Assembly (NCBI GenBank): GCA_963816745.1
Contig: CAWFLQ010000010.1
Span: 434,001-498,000 of the forward strand
Length of the DNA stretch: 64,000 nucleotides
Reading direction: 5' to 3'
Source: VAZQ01 sp963816745
Lineage (GTDB): Bacteria; Pseudomonadota; Alphaproteobacteria; Rhizobiales; Xanthobacteraceae
Below, one piece after another: positions 28,687 through 38,407 of the stretch (positions within the stretch are counted from its first letter, which is position 1; each line of letters begins with the position of its first letter). The notes beneath the pieces are model-generated. The model ran no database searches, was not told the origin of the DNA, and worked only from the letters and a program-made list of their open reading frames with translations. A program made the position numbers and the translations under genes.

Positions 28687-30377
28687 TTACGTTCGCGGGA
28701 CGAGCCAGCCGCGATAGCGGACAATCAATCCGGTGTGGGGATGGCTGATCTCGACATGGAAATGGAATCGCCCCTCCTCCGCGAACTCGTACGCATCGCC
28801 GCGTGGCGCCAGCGCGAGCGGCAGCGGAATTCCGAAAACGCTCCAGCGCCTGACCACGAGTCGCATACGGCCGTCTTCGCACAGCAGCGCCATGCCGATC
28901 TTGATCGGCCCGAACCGTTCGCACAGCAACCGATCGAAGCGGCCATGCCCCTGCTCCTGGTCGCTCGCGAACGCACAATCGCCGAATGTACGACGCCAGC
29001 GCTCGCCCCCGTGCGCGGCCTTGAACGACACCGTGACTGGAATGTCCTTGCCGGCGCGGGGAAAACCGACCACGAGCGCCACCAGCCGCGCGAGCCAGCT
29101 CTCTCCACGTTCGACCTCGGCAACGCCGACGGCGGTCAGATCAGAGTCGACATCGTGCATGGCTTGCAGCGGAGCCGGCAGCAAATTCCATGCGTCGCCG
29201 AGGAGCCGCCGATAGAGCGGCCCATGATCATGCGCCGGCGGGGACTGCCAGCGGCCCGTGCTGATCCGGCGGCGCGCGAACAGCGGCTCGTAGTCCGCGA
29301 GCTCGAGATCGGTCGCCGCCGCGCGCGCCCCGGCCGCGGGCGGACGGCCGGCGAGGCAATGGCGGATGATCGCCTCGGCCGCCATCGATGGGATGAGCGG
29401 CCCGTCCTCGCCTTCGGCCAGCAGATGCCAGGAGCGTTCGACGCGTTCGCCGTCCCTGCCCTCGCCTTCCACCGCCACGAACATGCCGCCGCGGTGCTCG
29501 CCCCAGCTCAGCACGTTGATGGTGCGATACATCAGGCCGGCGAACGGCGAGAGCGACGGCAGCAGCTTCATGCGCACCAGCCAAGCGAGCGCGCTCAGCG
29601 CACGGTGCAAGATGTCCGGCACCGGCCCGGCGCCCATCCAGACCGAGCGCAGGCCCGGCCACAGCCGCGGCAGCACCTGCAGGTCCGGCACGTCCACGAG
29701 GGAAAATCGGATGGGATGGAGCGGCAGCCGACCCGGCGGCGCGATGGTGTAGCGGCGGCTGTCGATCAGGGCATAGGCGGTGGTCTTGCGGCCGTCGCGC
29801 ATCAACGAGACGGGTTTGCCGCCGTAGCTCGCAATCGCACGGATCACGTTGGCGCCCACATTGGCATAGGGCGACGGCGCAATCCCGCCGGTCACGGCGT
29901 CGATGCGCGCCATGTCTTCGCTGCGCCAGCATTCTGACGACGGCCGCGGTCAAGACCGGAAAGCTGCTCACGCCCGCGAGAACGAAAATCCCGCGCGAGC
30001 GCGCCTGCGCATCGAATTGCGCTATGCCTTCGACGAAATCGGCCCCGTCGGCGAGGTCGAGATAATGGACGCCAAGTGCGAGCCCCGCCCGCACCACGCG
30101 ATAGGGATCGGCGCCGTAGGACTGGAATGGCCCGGTCGCGTCGACGACGATGTCGGGCGCGAGTCTCGCGCAACTGCCGCTCGACGTCGCCGTCGCGATC
30201 GAACGTCGCGGGCTGGACCGTTGCCGCGGACCGAAGGCTTGCGCAAAACGCCTGTGCTTTCGCGAGCGAACGGCCGGCGATGACCAGCGTGAGCCGCTCT
30301 TCATCGGCCAGAAGCTGCGCCAACCGTCCACCGAAGGTCCCGTAGCCTCCGAGGATCAGGACCTTGAGTGCCGTCAT
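28687..30377 (-). CDS. Saccharopine dehydrogenase-like NAD(P)-binding protein with C-terminal DUF4166, two frameshifts
   Basis: The N terminus (KVLILGGYGTFGGRLAQLLA) is a Rossmann fold of the saccharopine reductase-like group, followed in another frame by PDIVVDATGPFQSYGADPYR and GVHYLDLADGADFVEGIA. A third frame carries the middle and the C-terminal DUF4166 domain (PLYRRLLGDAWNLLPAPLQ, VERGESWLARLVALVVGFPR, ISHPHTGLIVRYRGWL). Joining them needs breaks near 30160 and 29915. The product is about 562 residues. Members of this group act on lipids or amino-sugar-like substrates in some bacteria, but the substrate here is unknown. Confidence 0.78.
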
Positions 30378-30415
30378 TCCAGAAATCGATCTTCATCGCC
30401 TGCGTCGCTGATCGG

Positions 30416-31139
30416 TCACGCCGCGCGCGCCTGCTCCACCATCTGCTTGAGCACCTGCCGCAACACGCCCGGCGCACGCACGCGCTGCGGGAACGGCAGC
30501 CGCAGCGCCGTGCGGCCCGTGCTGCAGCTCGAGCCCCTCGGGGTCGCAGCCGACGCAGCGCCATTCGCCGTCGGGCGCGCCGAGCAGCTTGGTGGCGTAG
30601 AGCCGCACGGCGTCGGCGTGGTCGCCGTTCATGTGCGCGAGGATGTCGGGCTCGGCCGCGACGAGCTCGGCGGCGTCGCCGGTCTCGGTCAGGATGTCCT
30701 GCGGCTCGAGGTCGACGATGCGGCCGAAGCCGGCGACCAGATGCGCCGCCTTCAGTGCCACCCGGTAGAAGGCGAAGTCGGCGAAGCCCGCGAACATCTC
30801 CGCCTCCGGCTGGCGGTCGAGATAGCGCCGGCGCACGTCGGCATCGTCGGTCGCGGCGGCTGACCCCATCAGCATGACGCGCGCGCCCTCGAGCGGATCG
30901 CCTGCCTTGCGCTCGTCGATCATGAGGGAGACGCGCGGGTCGGCAAGGATGTTCTTGGTGTGCACCGCCAGACGCGAGATCAGCAGCAGCGGCGCGCCGT
31001 CGGCCGCGGTCGCGACGTTCACCAGCGAGCAATAGGGATCGCCCGAACCCGGCATCAGCGTCGCCAGCGCGCCCGAGCGGCCCTCGCGCAGGAGCTTCTT
31101 GGCGGCAACGGCTGGGGTTGAAGTCGGCTGTCGGTTTCA
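30416..31139 (-). CDS. HugZ-like split-barrel protein with DUF2470 domain, two frameshifts
   Basis: The main frame has a flavin-type split barrel (PGSGDPYCSLVNVATAADGA, HTKNILADPRVSLMIDER, ADFAFYRVALKAAHLVAGFG) and a DUF2470 domain with HMNGDHADAVRLYATKLLGA. HugZ relatives bind or degrade heme for iron supply. The start MKPTADFNP is in another frame: removing a base near 31110 gives AVAAKKLLREGRSGALATLM before the barrel. The C terminus also shifts near 30528, giving GRTALRLPFPQRV and VLKQMVEQARAA before the stop at 30416-30418. The product is about 240 residues. A 12-base palindrome lies just upstream. Confidence 0.78.
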
Positions 31140-31170
31140 TTGGCACCTCCGCTGAATGATGCTTATGTAG

Positions 31171-31200
31171 CAAACCGGTTCGGTCGCGCGAACCGGTTTG
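31171..31200. promoter_or_regulatory. Perfect 12-bp inverted repeat upstream of the HugZ-like gene
   Basis: CAAACCGGTTCG (31171-31182) and CGAACCGGTTTG (31189-31200) are exact inverted repeats around GTCGCG. It sits 32 bases upstream of the HugZ-like start and about 190 bases upstream of chvI, so it could be an operator for the former. No T-tract follows, so a terminator is unlikely. Confidence 0.65.
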
Positions 31201-31392
31201 GGCTTCCATCAACCAAGCCGAAATTTGCGCCCAAACTTGCTCTTGGCGCTGAAGGCCGATGGGAGCTATGGTTAAAAACCCCTTGACGAATCATGCGTTT
31301 GTCAGGGATTTGCCACATTTCGGCCTTGCTTTACGGGCTTCAAAGCCCCTGGGGGCGCGCACTCCAAGGGGCGGGCTAGGGACAGGGGCTTC

Positions 31393-32095
31393 ATGCCGAC
31401 CATCGCTCTCGTCGACGACGACCGCAACATCCTGACCTCGGTCTCGATCGCACTCGAGGCCGAAGGCTATCGGATCATGACCTACACCGACGGCGCCTCG
31501 GCGCTCGACGGCTTCAAGACGTCGCCGCCCGATCTCGCCATTCTCGACATCAAGATGCCGCGCATGGACGGCATGGAGACTTTGCGGCGGCTGCGCCAGA
31601 AGTCCGACATGCCGGTGATCTTCCTCACCTCCAAGGACGAGGAGATCGACGAATTGTTCGGCCTCAAGATGGGCGCCGACGACTTCATCCGCAAACCGTT
31701 CTCGCAGCGGCTCCTGGTCGAGCGCGTGAAGGCGGTCCTGCGCCGCGTCGGCGCCGAAGGACGGCACCGCGCCGAAGGAGACCGACACCGCCAAGGTGCT
31801 CGAGCGCGGCCTGCTGCGCATGGACCCGGAACGCCACACCTGCACCTGGAAGAACGAGCCGGTGACGCTCACCGTCACCGAGTTCCTGATCCTGCAGGCG
31901 CTCGCGAGCCGGCCCGGCGTGGTCAAGAGCCGCAACGCGCTGATGGATGCCGCCTACGACGATCAGGTCTACGTCGACGACCGCACCATCGACAGCCACA
32001 TCAAGCGCCTGCGCAAGAAGTTCAAGGGGACCGACGACGACTTCGACATGATCGAAACGCTCTATGGCGTCGGCTATCGGTTCAAGGAGATGTGA
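31393..32095 (+). CDS. chvI: Response regulator ChvI (OmpR family), one frameshift
   Basis: The receiver domain is clear: acidic pocket in LVDDDRN, phospho-Asp52 in LAILDIKMPRMDG, and FIRKPF with the conserved Lys. The OmpR-type winged helix follows in a second frame (VTLTVTEFLILQALASRPGV, SRNALMDAAYDDQVYVDDRT, IDSHIKRLRKKFKG, YGVGYRFKEM). One extra base near 31755 separates them; dropping it gives a linker with KDGTAPKETDTAKVLERG. The product is about 233 residues. ChvI is phosphorylated by ChvG and controls acid and envelope stress genes in rhizobia. Confidence 0.92.
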
Positions 32096-32189
32096 CGGTA
32101 TCAGGAGTCAGTAATCAGAGGTCAGCTTCGCCAGTGAGACATTGCCGGTTGCTCTGATCACTGATTGCCGATTTCTGACTACTGATCAG
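32096..32189. repeat. Imperfect inverted repeat built from TCAG-type motifs, chvI-chvG gap
   Basis: The left arm (ATCAGGAGTCAGTAATCAG, GGTCAG) is mirrored by the right arm, whose reverse complement reads TGATCAGTAGTCAGAAATCG and CAATCAGTGATCAG. It overlies the gap between the response regulator and kinase genes. A similar, weaker motif set lies at about 14128-14206. Confidence 0.6.
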
Positions 32190-32197
32190 GCTCAACC

Positions 32198-33993
32198 GTG
32201 CTCAATCGAACGCCGGAAAGCTTCAAGACCGACGTCGAGCCCGAACGGGCCGACGAAAGTCCGTTGCCGATCGAGAAAGGCAGGCGACGCCGGCTTGCCG
32301 CGCTGCTTGCGCCACAGCTGGCACCTGTTCGTCCGCGTCAGCTTTTCGAGCCTCACCCGGCGCATCATCTTCCTCAACGTCACCGGCCTGCTCGCGCTGG
32401 TCATCGGCATTCTCTACCTCTCGCAATTCCGCGCCGGCCTGATCGACGCGCGCGTGCAGAGCCTGCTGGTGCAGGGCGAGATCATCGCCGGCGCCATCGC
32501 CGCTTCCGCGACGGTGGAGACCGACACCATCACCATCGATCCCGAGCGCCTGCTCGAGCTGCAGGCCGGCGAGAGCTACGGCCCCTCGGACGAGGCGCTG
32601 TCGGGGCTCGAATTTCCCGATCAATCCGGAGCGGGTCGCGCCGGTGCTGCGTCGCCTGGTGTCGCCGACCAATACCCGCGCGCGCATCTACGACCGCGAC
32701 GGCGTGCTCATCCTCGACAGCCGCAATCTCTACGACGTGCTGCGCTTCGACCTGCCGCCGCCGGCGCAGAAGCCCGGCGTCCTCGAGCGCTTCTATGTCA
32801 CCATCCGCACCTGGTTCAGCCGCGGCACGCTGCCGCTCTATCGCGAGCTCGGGCCGCAGAACGGCAAGGGCTACGAGGAGGTCGGCAACGCGCTGCAGGG
32901 CTTCAAGTCGAGCATGGTGCGCATCAACGAGCGCGGCGAGGTGATCGTCTCGGTGGCGGTGCCGGTCCAGCGCTTCCGCGCCGTGCGCGGCGCGCTCATG
33001 CTCTCGACGCAAGGCGCCGACATCGACAACATGGTGGGTGCCGAGCGGCTCGCCATCTTCAAGGTGTTCCTGATCGCCTCCGGCGTCATGGTGGTGCTGT
33101 CGTTCCTGCTCGCCGGCACCATCGCCGGCCCGGTGCGCCGCCTGGCCGAGAGCGCGCAGCTGGTGCGCCGGCGCATCCGCTCGCGCGTCGAGATCCCCGA
33201 CCTCAGCCACCGCCGCGACGAGATCGGGCACCTCTCCGGCTCTCTTCGCGACATGACCGACGCGCTCTACAGCCGCATCGAGGCGATCGAGAGCTTCGCC
33301 GCCGACGTGGCGCACGAGCTCAAGAATCCGCTCACCTCGCTGCGCTCGGCGGTCGAGACGCTGCCGCTCGCCAAGAGCGACGAAAGCCGCGGCCGCCTGC
33401 TGTCGGTCATCCAGCACGACGTGAAGCGGCTCGACCGGCTGATCTCCGATATTTCCGACGCCAGCCGTCTCGATGCCGAGATGCAGCGGCACGAGGCGCA
33501 GCCGGTCGATCTGGTGCAGCTTCTCACCACGGTCGTCGGCGTGGCCAACGAGCGCCACGACGACGGCGTGACCGTGGACCTGAAGTTCGAGGGCGGCCGT
33601 CCCGTCGCCTTCATGGTGCTCGGCCACGATTCCCGGCTCGGGCAGGTGATCGACAACCTGATCGACAATGCCCGCTCGTTCTCGCCGTCCGGCGGCACCG
33701 TGCGCGTCGTCTGCCGGCGCCTGCGGAGCGAGATCGAGATCGTGGTCGACGACGACGGGCCGGGCGTGCCGGCGGAGGCGGTCGAGAAGATTTTCGAGCG
33801 CTTCTATACCCACCGGCCGGACCAGGACTTCGGCCAGAACTCCGGGCTCGGCCTCTCCATCTCCAAGCACATCATCGAGGCCCATGACGGCCGCATCTGG
33901 GTGGAGAACCGCTACGCCCATTCCACCGCGCCCGACGAGACGCCGGTGGTCCTCGGCGCGCGCTTCATCGTGCGGCTGCCGGCGATGCGATGA
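32198..33993 (+). CDS. chvG: Sensor histidine kinase ChvG, two frameshifts
   Basis: The N terminus starts MLNRTPESFKTDVEPERADE; after a break near 32285 comes a membrane span (RIIFLNVTGLLALVIGILYL) and a periplasmic domain. A second break near 32620 leads into the rest: a second span (FKVFLIASGVMVVLSFLLAG), HAMP, H-box FAADVAHELKNPLTSLRSAV, N-box QVIDNLIDNARSFSPSGG and G boxes DDDGPGVP and NSGLGLSISKHII. Each break is repaired by deleting one base. The product is about 597 residues. It partners ChvI. Its stop overlaps hprK as ATGA at 33990-33993. Confidence 0.92.
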
Positions 33994-34463
33994 CCGCCGA
34001 AACTCCGAGCGTGCACGCGTCGGCCGTGCTGGCCGGCGCCCGCGCCGTGCTGATCCGGGGCGCGTCGGGAACCGGCAAGTCGCGGCTGGCGCTCGCCCTT
34101 CTCCAGGCGGCGCAGGCAGGATCGCTCCCGTTCGCCCGCCTCGTCGGCGACGATCGCGTCCATCTTGAAGCGCGCCATGAACGCTTGCTGGTCCGGCCGG
34201 CGGCGGCGCTGGCCGGACTGATCGAGGTGCGCGGGCTCGGCATCCGCCAACTGGATCATGAGCCGGTTGCCATGGTCGGCCTGGTGGTCGATCTTGCAGC
34301 CGACGACGCCGAGCGGCTGCCGGCGGCACAGGACACCATCATCGCCGGGGTCGCCCTGCCGCGACTTGCGGTCGCGGCCGGCTCCGACCCCCTCCCCGGC
34401 GTGCTAGCCATCCTTACGGGCCATACGGGCGCGCGGGAACGTGAGATTAAACCTCGGACATGA
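33990..34463 (+). CDS. hprK: HPr kinase/phosphorylase, short alphaproteobacterial form
   Basis: This 157-residue protein keeps only the catalytic part of HPr kinase: P-loop GASGTGKS at 24-31, LVGDDRVHLEARHERLLVRP and the signature EVRGLGIRQLDH. The N-terminal domain of Firmicutes HprK is missing, as is normal in this class. It phosphorylates HPr (35091-35420) on Ser. It overlaps chvG, and the EIIA gene lies 230 bases downstream. Confidence 0.93.
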   Translation: MTAETPSVHASAVLAGARAVLIRGASGTGKSRLALALLQAAQAGSLPFARLVGDDRVHLEARHERLLVRPAAALAGLIEVRGLGIRQLDHEPVAMVGLVVDLAADDAERLPAAQDTIIAGVALPRLAVAAGSDPLPGVLAILTGHTGAREREIKPRT

Positions 34464-34610
34464 TCCTTGCGGTCAGCTCCTCCGGCGCACACGTCCGGAG
34501 GTACAAAAGTAACCATGAGGCCATAGACTTCCCGACTCGGAGCAAGAGCCCTTGGGCACCCCATCGGTGCCTGTTTACTGCGATGCAGCATCACCCCGAA
34601 ATCGCCGGAA

Positions 34611-34630
34611 AAGCCCTTGCGCAAGGGCTT
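34611..34630. promoter_or_regulatory. 20-bp perfect palindrome upstream of the EIIA gene
   Basis: AAGCCCTTGC (34611-34620) is directly followed by its reverse complement GCAAGGGCTT (34621-34630). It lies 62 bases upstream of the EIIA start. It could be an operator or a hairpin in the hprK-EIIA transcript. A second hairpin (CCTCCGG/CCGGAGG, 34479-34501) lies just after hprK. Confidence 0.55.
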
Positions 34631-34692
34631 CGGATGGTCATTATGGGCCCCCTTTCGTGCGGTGCAAACGGGACGCGCCCGCGGGGAGTTCC

Positions 34693-35094
34693 ATGATCGG
34701 CCTCGTTCTCGTTACCCACGGGCGGCTTGCCGTCGAGTTCCGCTCGGCCCTCGAGCACGTGGTGGGCCCCCAGCAGCAGATCGAGGCGGTAACGATCGGC
34801 CCCGACGACGACGTCGAGCAGCGCCGCAAGGACATCATCGAGGCCGTCAAGCGCGTGGACAGCGGCGAAGGGGTGGCCATCCTCACCGACATGTTCGGGG
34901 GCACCCCGTCCAATCTCGCCATTTCGGTGATGGGACGCCCGAAGGTCGAGGTACTCGCCGGCATCAATCTTCCGATGCTGGTGAAGCTCGCCAAGGTGCG
35001 GGACGAATGCCCCTTGACCGAGGCGGTAGCCGCCGCCCAGGATTCCGGCCGCAAATACATCACCATCGCCAGCCGCGTTCTCAACGGCAAATGA
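34693..35094 (+). CDS. PTS EIIA-Man type component
   Basis: The 133-residue protein has the mannose-family EIIA motif LVTHGRLAVEF with the likely phosphorylated His9, and ILTDMFGGTPSNLAIS. It receives phosphate from HPr-His. No EIIB or EIIC gene is present, so in this class it works in regulation rather than transport. GGGGAG lies before the ATG. Its TGA overlaps the HPr ATG (35091-35094). Confidence 0.93.
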   Translation: MIGLVLVTHGRLAVEFRSALEHVVGPQQQIEAVTIGPDDDVEQRRKDIIEAVKRVDSGEGVAILTDMFGGTPSNLAISVMGRPKVEVLAGINLPMLVKLAKVRDECPLTEAVAAAQDSGRKYITIASRVLNGK

Positions 35095-35420
35095 GCGAGC
35101 CCGCAATCGTGAACGACACCGCATCCGGCACGGATCGGTCGGACGGGGCGCCCGTCGTCCGCGTGCTCGAAATCTGCAACAAGAAGGGCCTGCATGCGCG
35201 CGCGTCGGCAAAGTTCGTGCAGACGGTGGAAAAGTTCGACGCCGACGTGAAGGTGAAGCGCGGCCACGAGACCGTCGGCGGCACCTCGATCATGGGCCTG
35301 ATGATGCTGGCGGCCGGGCCGGGCACCACGATCACCGTCGAAGCGACGGGAAAGCAGGCGGCCGAAGCGGTCGAGGCGCTGGCGGCGCTCGTGAGCGGGC
35401 GCTTCACCGAAGAGGAATAG
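35091..35420 (+). CDS. ptsH: Phosphocarrier protein HPr
   Basis: The 109-residue protein has His35 in KGLHARASAKF for PEP-dependent phosphorylation and Ser66 in VGGTSIMGLMML, the target of HprK. A roughly 20-residue N-terminal extension precedes the usual fold, as in other alphaproteobacteria. Overlap with the EIIA gene suggests coupled translation. Confidence 0.95.
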   Translation: MSEPAIVNDTASGTDRSDGAPVVRVLEICNKKGLHARASAKFVQTVEKFDADVKVKRGHETVGGTSIMGLMMLAAGPGTTITVEATGKQAAEAVEALAALVSGRFTEEE

Positions 35421-35426
35421 CGCGCC

Positions 35427-36395
35427 TCAGGACGAGCTCGACCGCAACGCGTGATCGGAGATGGTGTTGCGGCAGAAGATGGCTCGCAGCGTCGCGATGA
35501 TCGGGCGCAGTCGCTCGGTATCGAGATCCTCGCGCACGACGATGCCCGCCGTGGTGGAGCCGATCTCCGGCAGAATGCCGCTGTCCTCGATCACCAGCGA
35601 CGGCGGCACGTGCGAACGGGGCATCGCCATGCATCCCACCGCCGCGCCGACCGCGGCGACCCGCGACGATCCGTCGAAGGCGGAGAACACGATCTCATAG
35701 GGCCGTTTCGCCCGGTCGAGCGCCTCGGTCGACCGGCGGTCGGGAACCAGCCAGTTCGGCGAGCTGATGAGCGGAACCACGCCGCCGGGCTCGAGCGCGA
35801 GATCGGGCGCGCGCACCCAGACCAGATCCTCCGTCCAGGACGTCACCGCATCCTTCATCTCGGCTTCATCGGCGAACAAGAATGCGAGATCGAGATAGCC
35901 GCTGCGAACGCTTTCCAGGAGCCCGATGGAATGGTCGCAACAAATCCGCACGCGCGAGCGGCCGGTCTCGTGGCGAAAGGCGCCGATGATCTTGCGCAAT
36001 CCCTCGGCCGAGATATTGGGAATTCCCAGCCGGATGCCCTGCAGGCGGTTTTGCGTGCCGCAGGAGACGACCAGCTCGTCGTTGATCGCCAGCAGCCGGC
36101 GCGCGGATTTCATCGCTTGCTCGCCGCGCGCGGTCAGATTGATGCCGGACGCTTTCTTCTCGATGAGATCGCCGCCGAGCATCACCTCGAGCTTGCGCAT
36201 ATGCGCGCTGACCGCGGGCTGCGTCAGATCGAACAGCTGCGCCGCCTTGGTGAAGCTGCCGAGCTCGAAAACCGCGACGAATGTCCGCAGCAACTCGGTC
36301 GGGATATTGACCTCGCACTGCCAGAAATTGGGTTTGCTGGGTTTTTCGGCATCGAAGACGACGTAGGGGCGCCGCGAACGCATCTTGTGGGCCAT
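35427..36395 (-). CDS. LysR family transcriptional regulator
   Basis: This 322-residue protein has the LysR helix-turn-helix at about 33-90 (LLRTFVAVFELGSFTKAAQL, LTQPAVSAHMRKLEVMLGGD) and a periplasmic-binding-like effector domain. It is convergent with ptsH, with only 6 bases between them. A longer N terminus than usual (about 30 residues before the helix-turn-helix) suggests that the true start might be internal, for example the valine in CEVNIPTELL, but ATG 36393-36395 is the best-supported codon. Its inducer is unknown. Confidence 0.88.
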   Translation of the reverse strand: MAHKMRSRRPYVVFDAEKPSKPNFWQCEVNIPTELLRTFVAVFELGSFTKAAQLFDLTQPAVSAHMRKLEVMLGGDLIEKKASGINLTARGEQAMKSARRLLAINDELVVSCGTQNRLQGIRLGIPNISAEGLRKIIGAFRHETGRSRVRICCDHSIGLLESVRSGYLDLAFLFADEAEMKDAVTSWTEDLVWVRAPDLALEPGGVVPLISSPNWLVPDRRSTEALDRAKRPYEIVFSAFDGSSRVAAVGAAVGCMAMPRSHVPPSLVIEDSGILPEIGSTTAGIVVREDLDTERLRPIIATLRAIFCRNTISDHALRSSSS

Positions 36396-36741
36396 GGAGC
36401 GTCAATTCCCCCCGAAACTTATCATCCGACATCGACGATGGTTGATATCATCGTTTCAAGCATAATGGTCACGCCCCATAATCAATTTCTGCTGAGTCAT
36501 AAGCGCGAATAAGGGTTGCTTATCCGGCAGAACGAACTCTTATGTCCGGATCGAGCAGCAACGCTTTCGTGCAAAGAACGCAAAGAAATTCGTGCAAAAA
36601 AGCCGACAGACCGAGCCCGCTCGCAAGGACATAAAGAAATCTTTATATCTTCATTGCAGGCTGCACGCGGCCCTGCTATAGCCACCGCCGACCGGCGTGC
36701 CGCCCTGGCACGTCCCAAATTTCAGCCTCTCAAGGATCGTC
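36396..36741. other. Divergent control region of the LysR gene and ahcY
   Basis: The 346 bases are AT-richer than the rest of the window. They contain CGATGGTTGATATCATCG (36435-36452), a partial inverted repeat near the LysR start, and the ATAAAG palindrome listed separately. No small gene is convincing. Confidence 0.5.
36631..36646. promoter_or_regulatory. ATAAAGA-AA-TCTTTAT palindrome upstream of ahcY
   Basis: ATAAAGA and TCTTTAT are perfect 7-base arms around AA, 95 bases before the ahcY start. Alphaproteobacterial ahcY is often controlled by an ArsR-type regulator that senses S-adenosylhomocysteine; this site is a good candidate operator, but the link is inference. Confidence 0.6.
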
Positions 36742-38172
36742 ATGAACGCCGCCAAGACCGCGACCGCTGCCAAGCCCGCCGCCGATTATGTCGTCAAGGA
36801 CATCGGCCTCGCCGAATGGGGCCGCAAGGAGCTCGCCATCGCCGAGACCGAGATGCCGGGCTTGATGGCGACGCGCGAGGAATACGGCCCCAAGCAGCCG
36901 CTGCGCGGCGCGCGCATCTGCGGCTCGCTGCACATGACCATCCAGACCGCGGTGCTGATCGAGACGCTCAAGGCGCTCGGCGCCGACGTGCGCTGGGCCT
37001 CGTGCAACATCTATTCGACCCAGGACCACGCCGCGGCGGCGGTTGCCGCCGGCGGCACGCCGGTCTTCGCCGTCAAGGGCGAGACGCTGAAGGAGTACTG
37101 GGACTATCAGCATCGCATCTTCGACTGGAGCGACGGCGGCACACCGAACATGATCCTCGACGACGGCGGCGACGCTACGCTGCTGATTCACCTCGGCCTC
37201 CGGGTCGAGCAAGGCGAGACCGGGCTGATCAGCAAGCCGACCAATGAGGAAGAGGAAGTCCTGTTCGCGTCGATCAAGCAGCAGCTCAAGGACAAGCCCG
37301 GCTGGTACAAGAAGAACGCCGAAACCATCCGCGGCGTGACCGAGGAGACCACGACCGGCGTGCACCGGCTCTACGAAATGCAGAAGAAGGGCACGCTGCT
37401 GTGGCCGGCGATCAACGTCAACGACAGCGTGACCAAATCGAAGTTCGACAATCTCTACGGCTGCCGCGAATCGCTGGTCGACGGCATCCGCCGCGGCACC
37501 GACGTGATGATGGCGGGCAAGGTCGCCATGGTCGCGGGCTTCGGCGACGTCGGCAAGGGCTCGGCCGCCTCGCTGCGGCAGGCCGGCTGCCGCGTGCTGG
37601 TCTCCGAGATCGATCCGATCTGCGCGCTGCAGGCGGCGATGGAAGGCTACGAGGTCACCACCATGGAGGACGCGGCGCCGCGCGCCGACATCTTCGTGAC
37701 CGCGACCGGCAACCTCGACGTCATCACCATCGACCACATGCGCAAGATGAAGGACCGCGCGATCGTCGCCAATATCGGCCACTTCGACAGCGAGATTCAG
37801 GTGGCGGCGCTGCGGAACCTGAAGTGGCACAACGTCAAGCCGCAGGTCGACGAGATCGAGTTCCCGGACAGCAAGCGCATCATCCTGTTGTCGGAAGGGC
37901 GCCTGGTGAACCTCGGCAATGCCATGGGCCATCCGAGCTTCGTGATGTCGGCTTCCTTCGCCAATCAGACGCTGGCGCAGATCGAGCTGTGGACCAATCC
38001 GAAGAAGTACGAGAAGAAGGTCTACACGCTGCCCAAGCATCTCGACGAGAAGGTCGCGCGGCTCCATCTCGCCAAGATCGGCGTCAAGCTGACGAAATTG
38101 TCGGACAAGCAGGCGACGTATATCAACATCCCCGCCGACGGGCCGTACAAGCCGGACACCTACCGGTACTGA
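36742..38172 (+). CDS. ahcY: Adenosylhomocysteinase
   Basis: The intact 476-residue enzyme has the substrate region EEYGPKQPLRGARICGSLHM, STQDHAAAAVAAGG, the NAD-binding VAGFGDVGKGSAASLRQAGC and the C-terminal KYEKKVYTLPKHLDEKVARL and PYKPDTYRY. It cleaves S-adenosylhomocysteine to homocysteine and adenosine, sustaining methylation. ATG 36742 is the conserved start; an in-frame upstream start at 36697 is not needed. It stands alone with a long leader. Confidence 0.97.
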   Translation: MNAAKTATAAKPAADYVVKDIGLAEWGRKELAIAETEMPGLMATREEYGPKQPLRGARICGSLHMTIQTAVLIETLKALGADVRWASCNIYSTQDHAAAAVAAGGTPVFAVKGETLKEYWDYQHRIFDWSDGGTPNMILDDGGDATLLIHLGLRVEQGETGLISKPTNEEEEVLFASIKQQLKDKPGWYKKNAETIRGVTEETTTGVHRLYEMQKKGTLLWPAINVNDSVTKSKFDNLYGCRESLVDGIRRGTDVMMAGKVAMVAGFGDVGKGSAASLRQAGCRVLVSEIDPICALQAAMEGYEVTTMEDAAPRADIFVTATGNLDVITIDHMRKMKDRAIVANIGHFDSEIQVAALRNLKWHNVKPQVDEIEFPDSKRIILLSEGRLVNLGNAMGHPSFVMSASFANQTLAQIELWTNPKKYEKKVYTLPKHLDEKVARLHLAKIGVKLTKLSDKQATYINIPADGPYKPDTYRY

Positions 38173-38278
38173 GCGGCACACTTACTGGGTGATAGGCCTG
38201 ACGAATATCGGGGACAGATCGTCCGCGCCCTTTCCCGTGATTTGAGTCCGGCGGCGTACATGCGCTAGCTTCCGCGCG

Positions 38279-38383
38279 CTAGAGCGCATCCGGGTCGGTT
38301 CGAATTCGGGATGCGCTCTAGCATCGTTGATTTGCGCATGTCCTTGTCGGAAAACCGGTTCCCACTTTTCCGGGACATGCGCT
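38279..38383. repeat. Two palindromic repeat units upstream of the deaminase gene
   Basis: Unit 1 has arms CTAGAGCGCATCC and GGATGCGCTCTAG (38279-38321). Unit 2 has arms GCGCATGTCC and GGACATGCGC (38334-38382) around GGAAAACCGGTTCCCACTTT. Such units are scattered widely in genomes of this order. They may act as terminators or protein-binding sites. Confidence 0.85.
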
Positions 38384-38407
38384 GAAGCAGCGCAGCGGGG
38401 GCTGGCC

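Noticed and set aside
36396..36741. SAM or SAH riboswitch upstream of ahcY
   Set aside because: I could not draw the required pseudoknot or stems; only the protein-type palindrome is visible.
36730..38181. 483-codon minus-strand frame opposite ahcY, and similar long frames opposite 38408-39895 and 39870-41507
   Set aside because: All mirror conserved genes on the other strand and show no motif or ribosome binding site.
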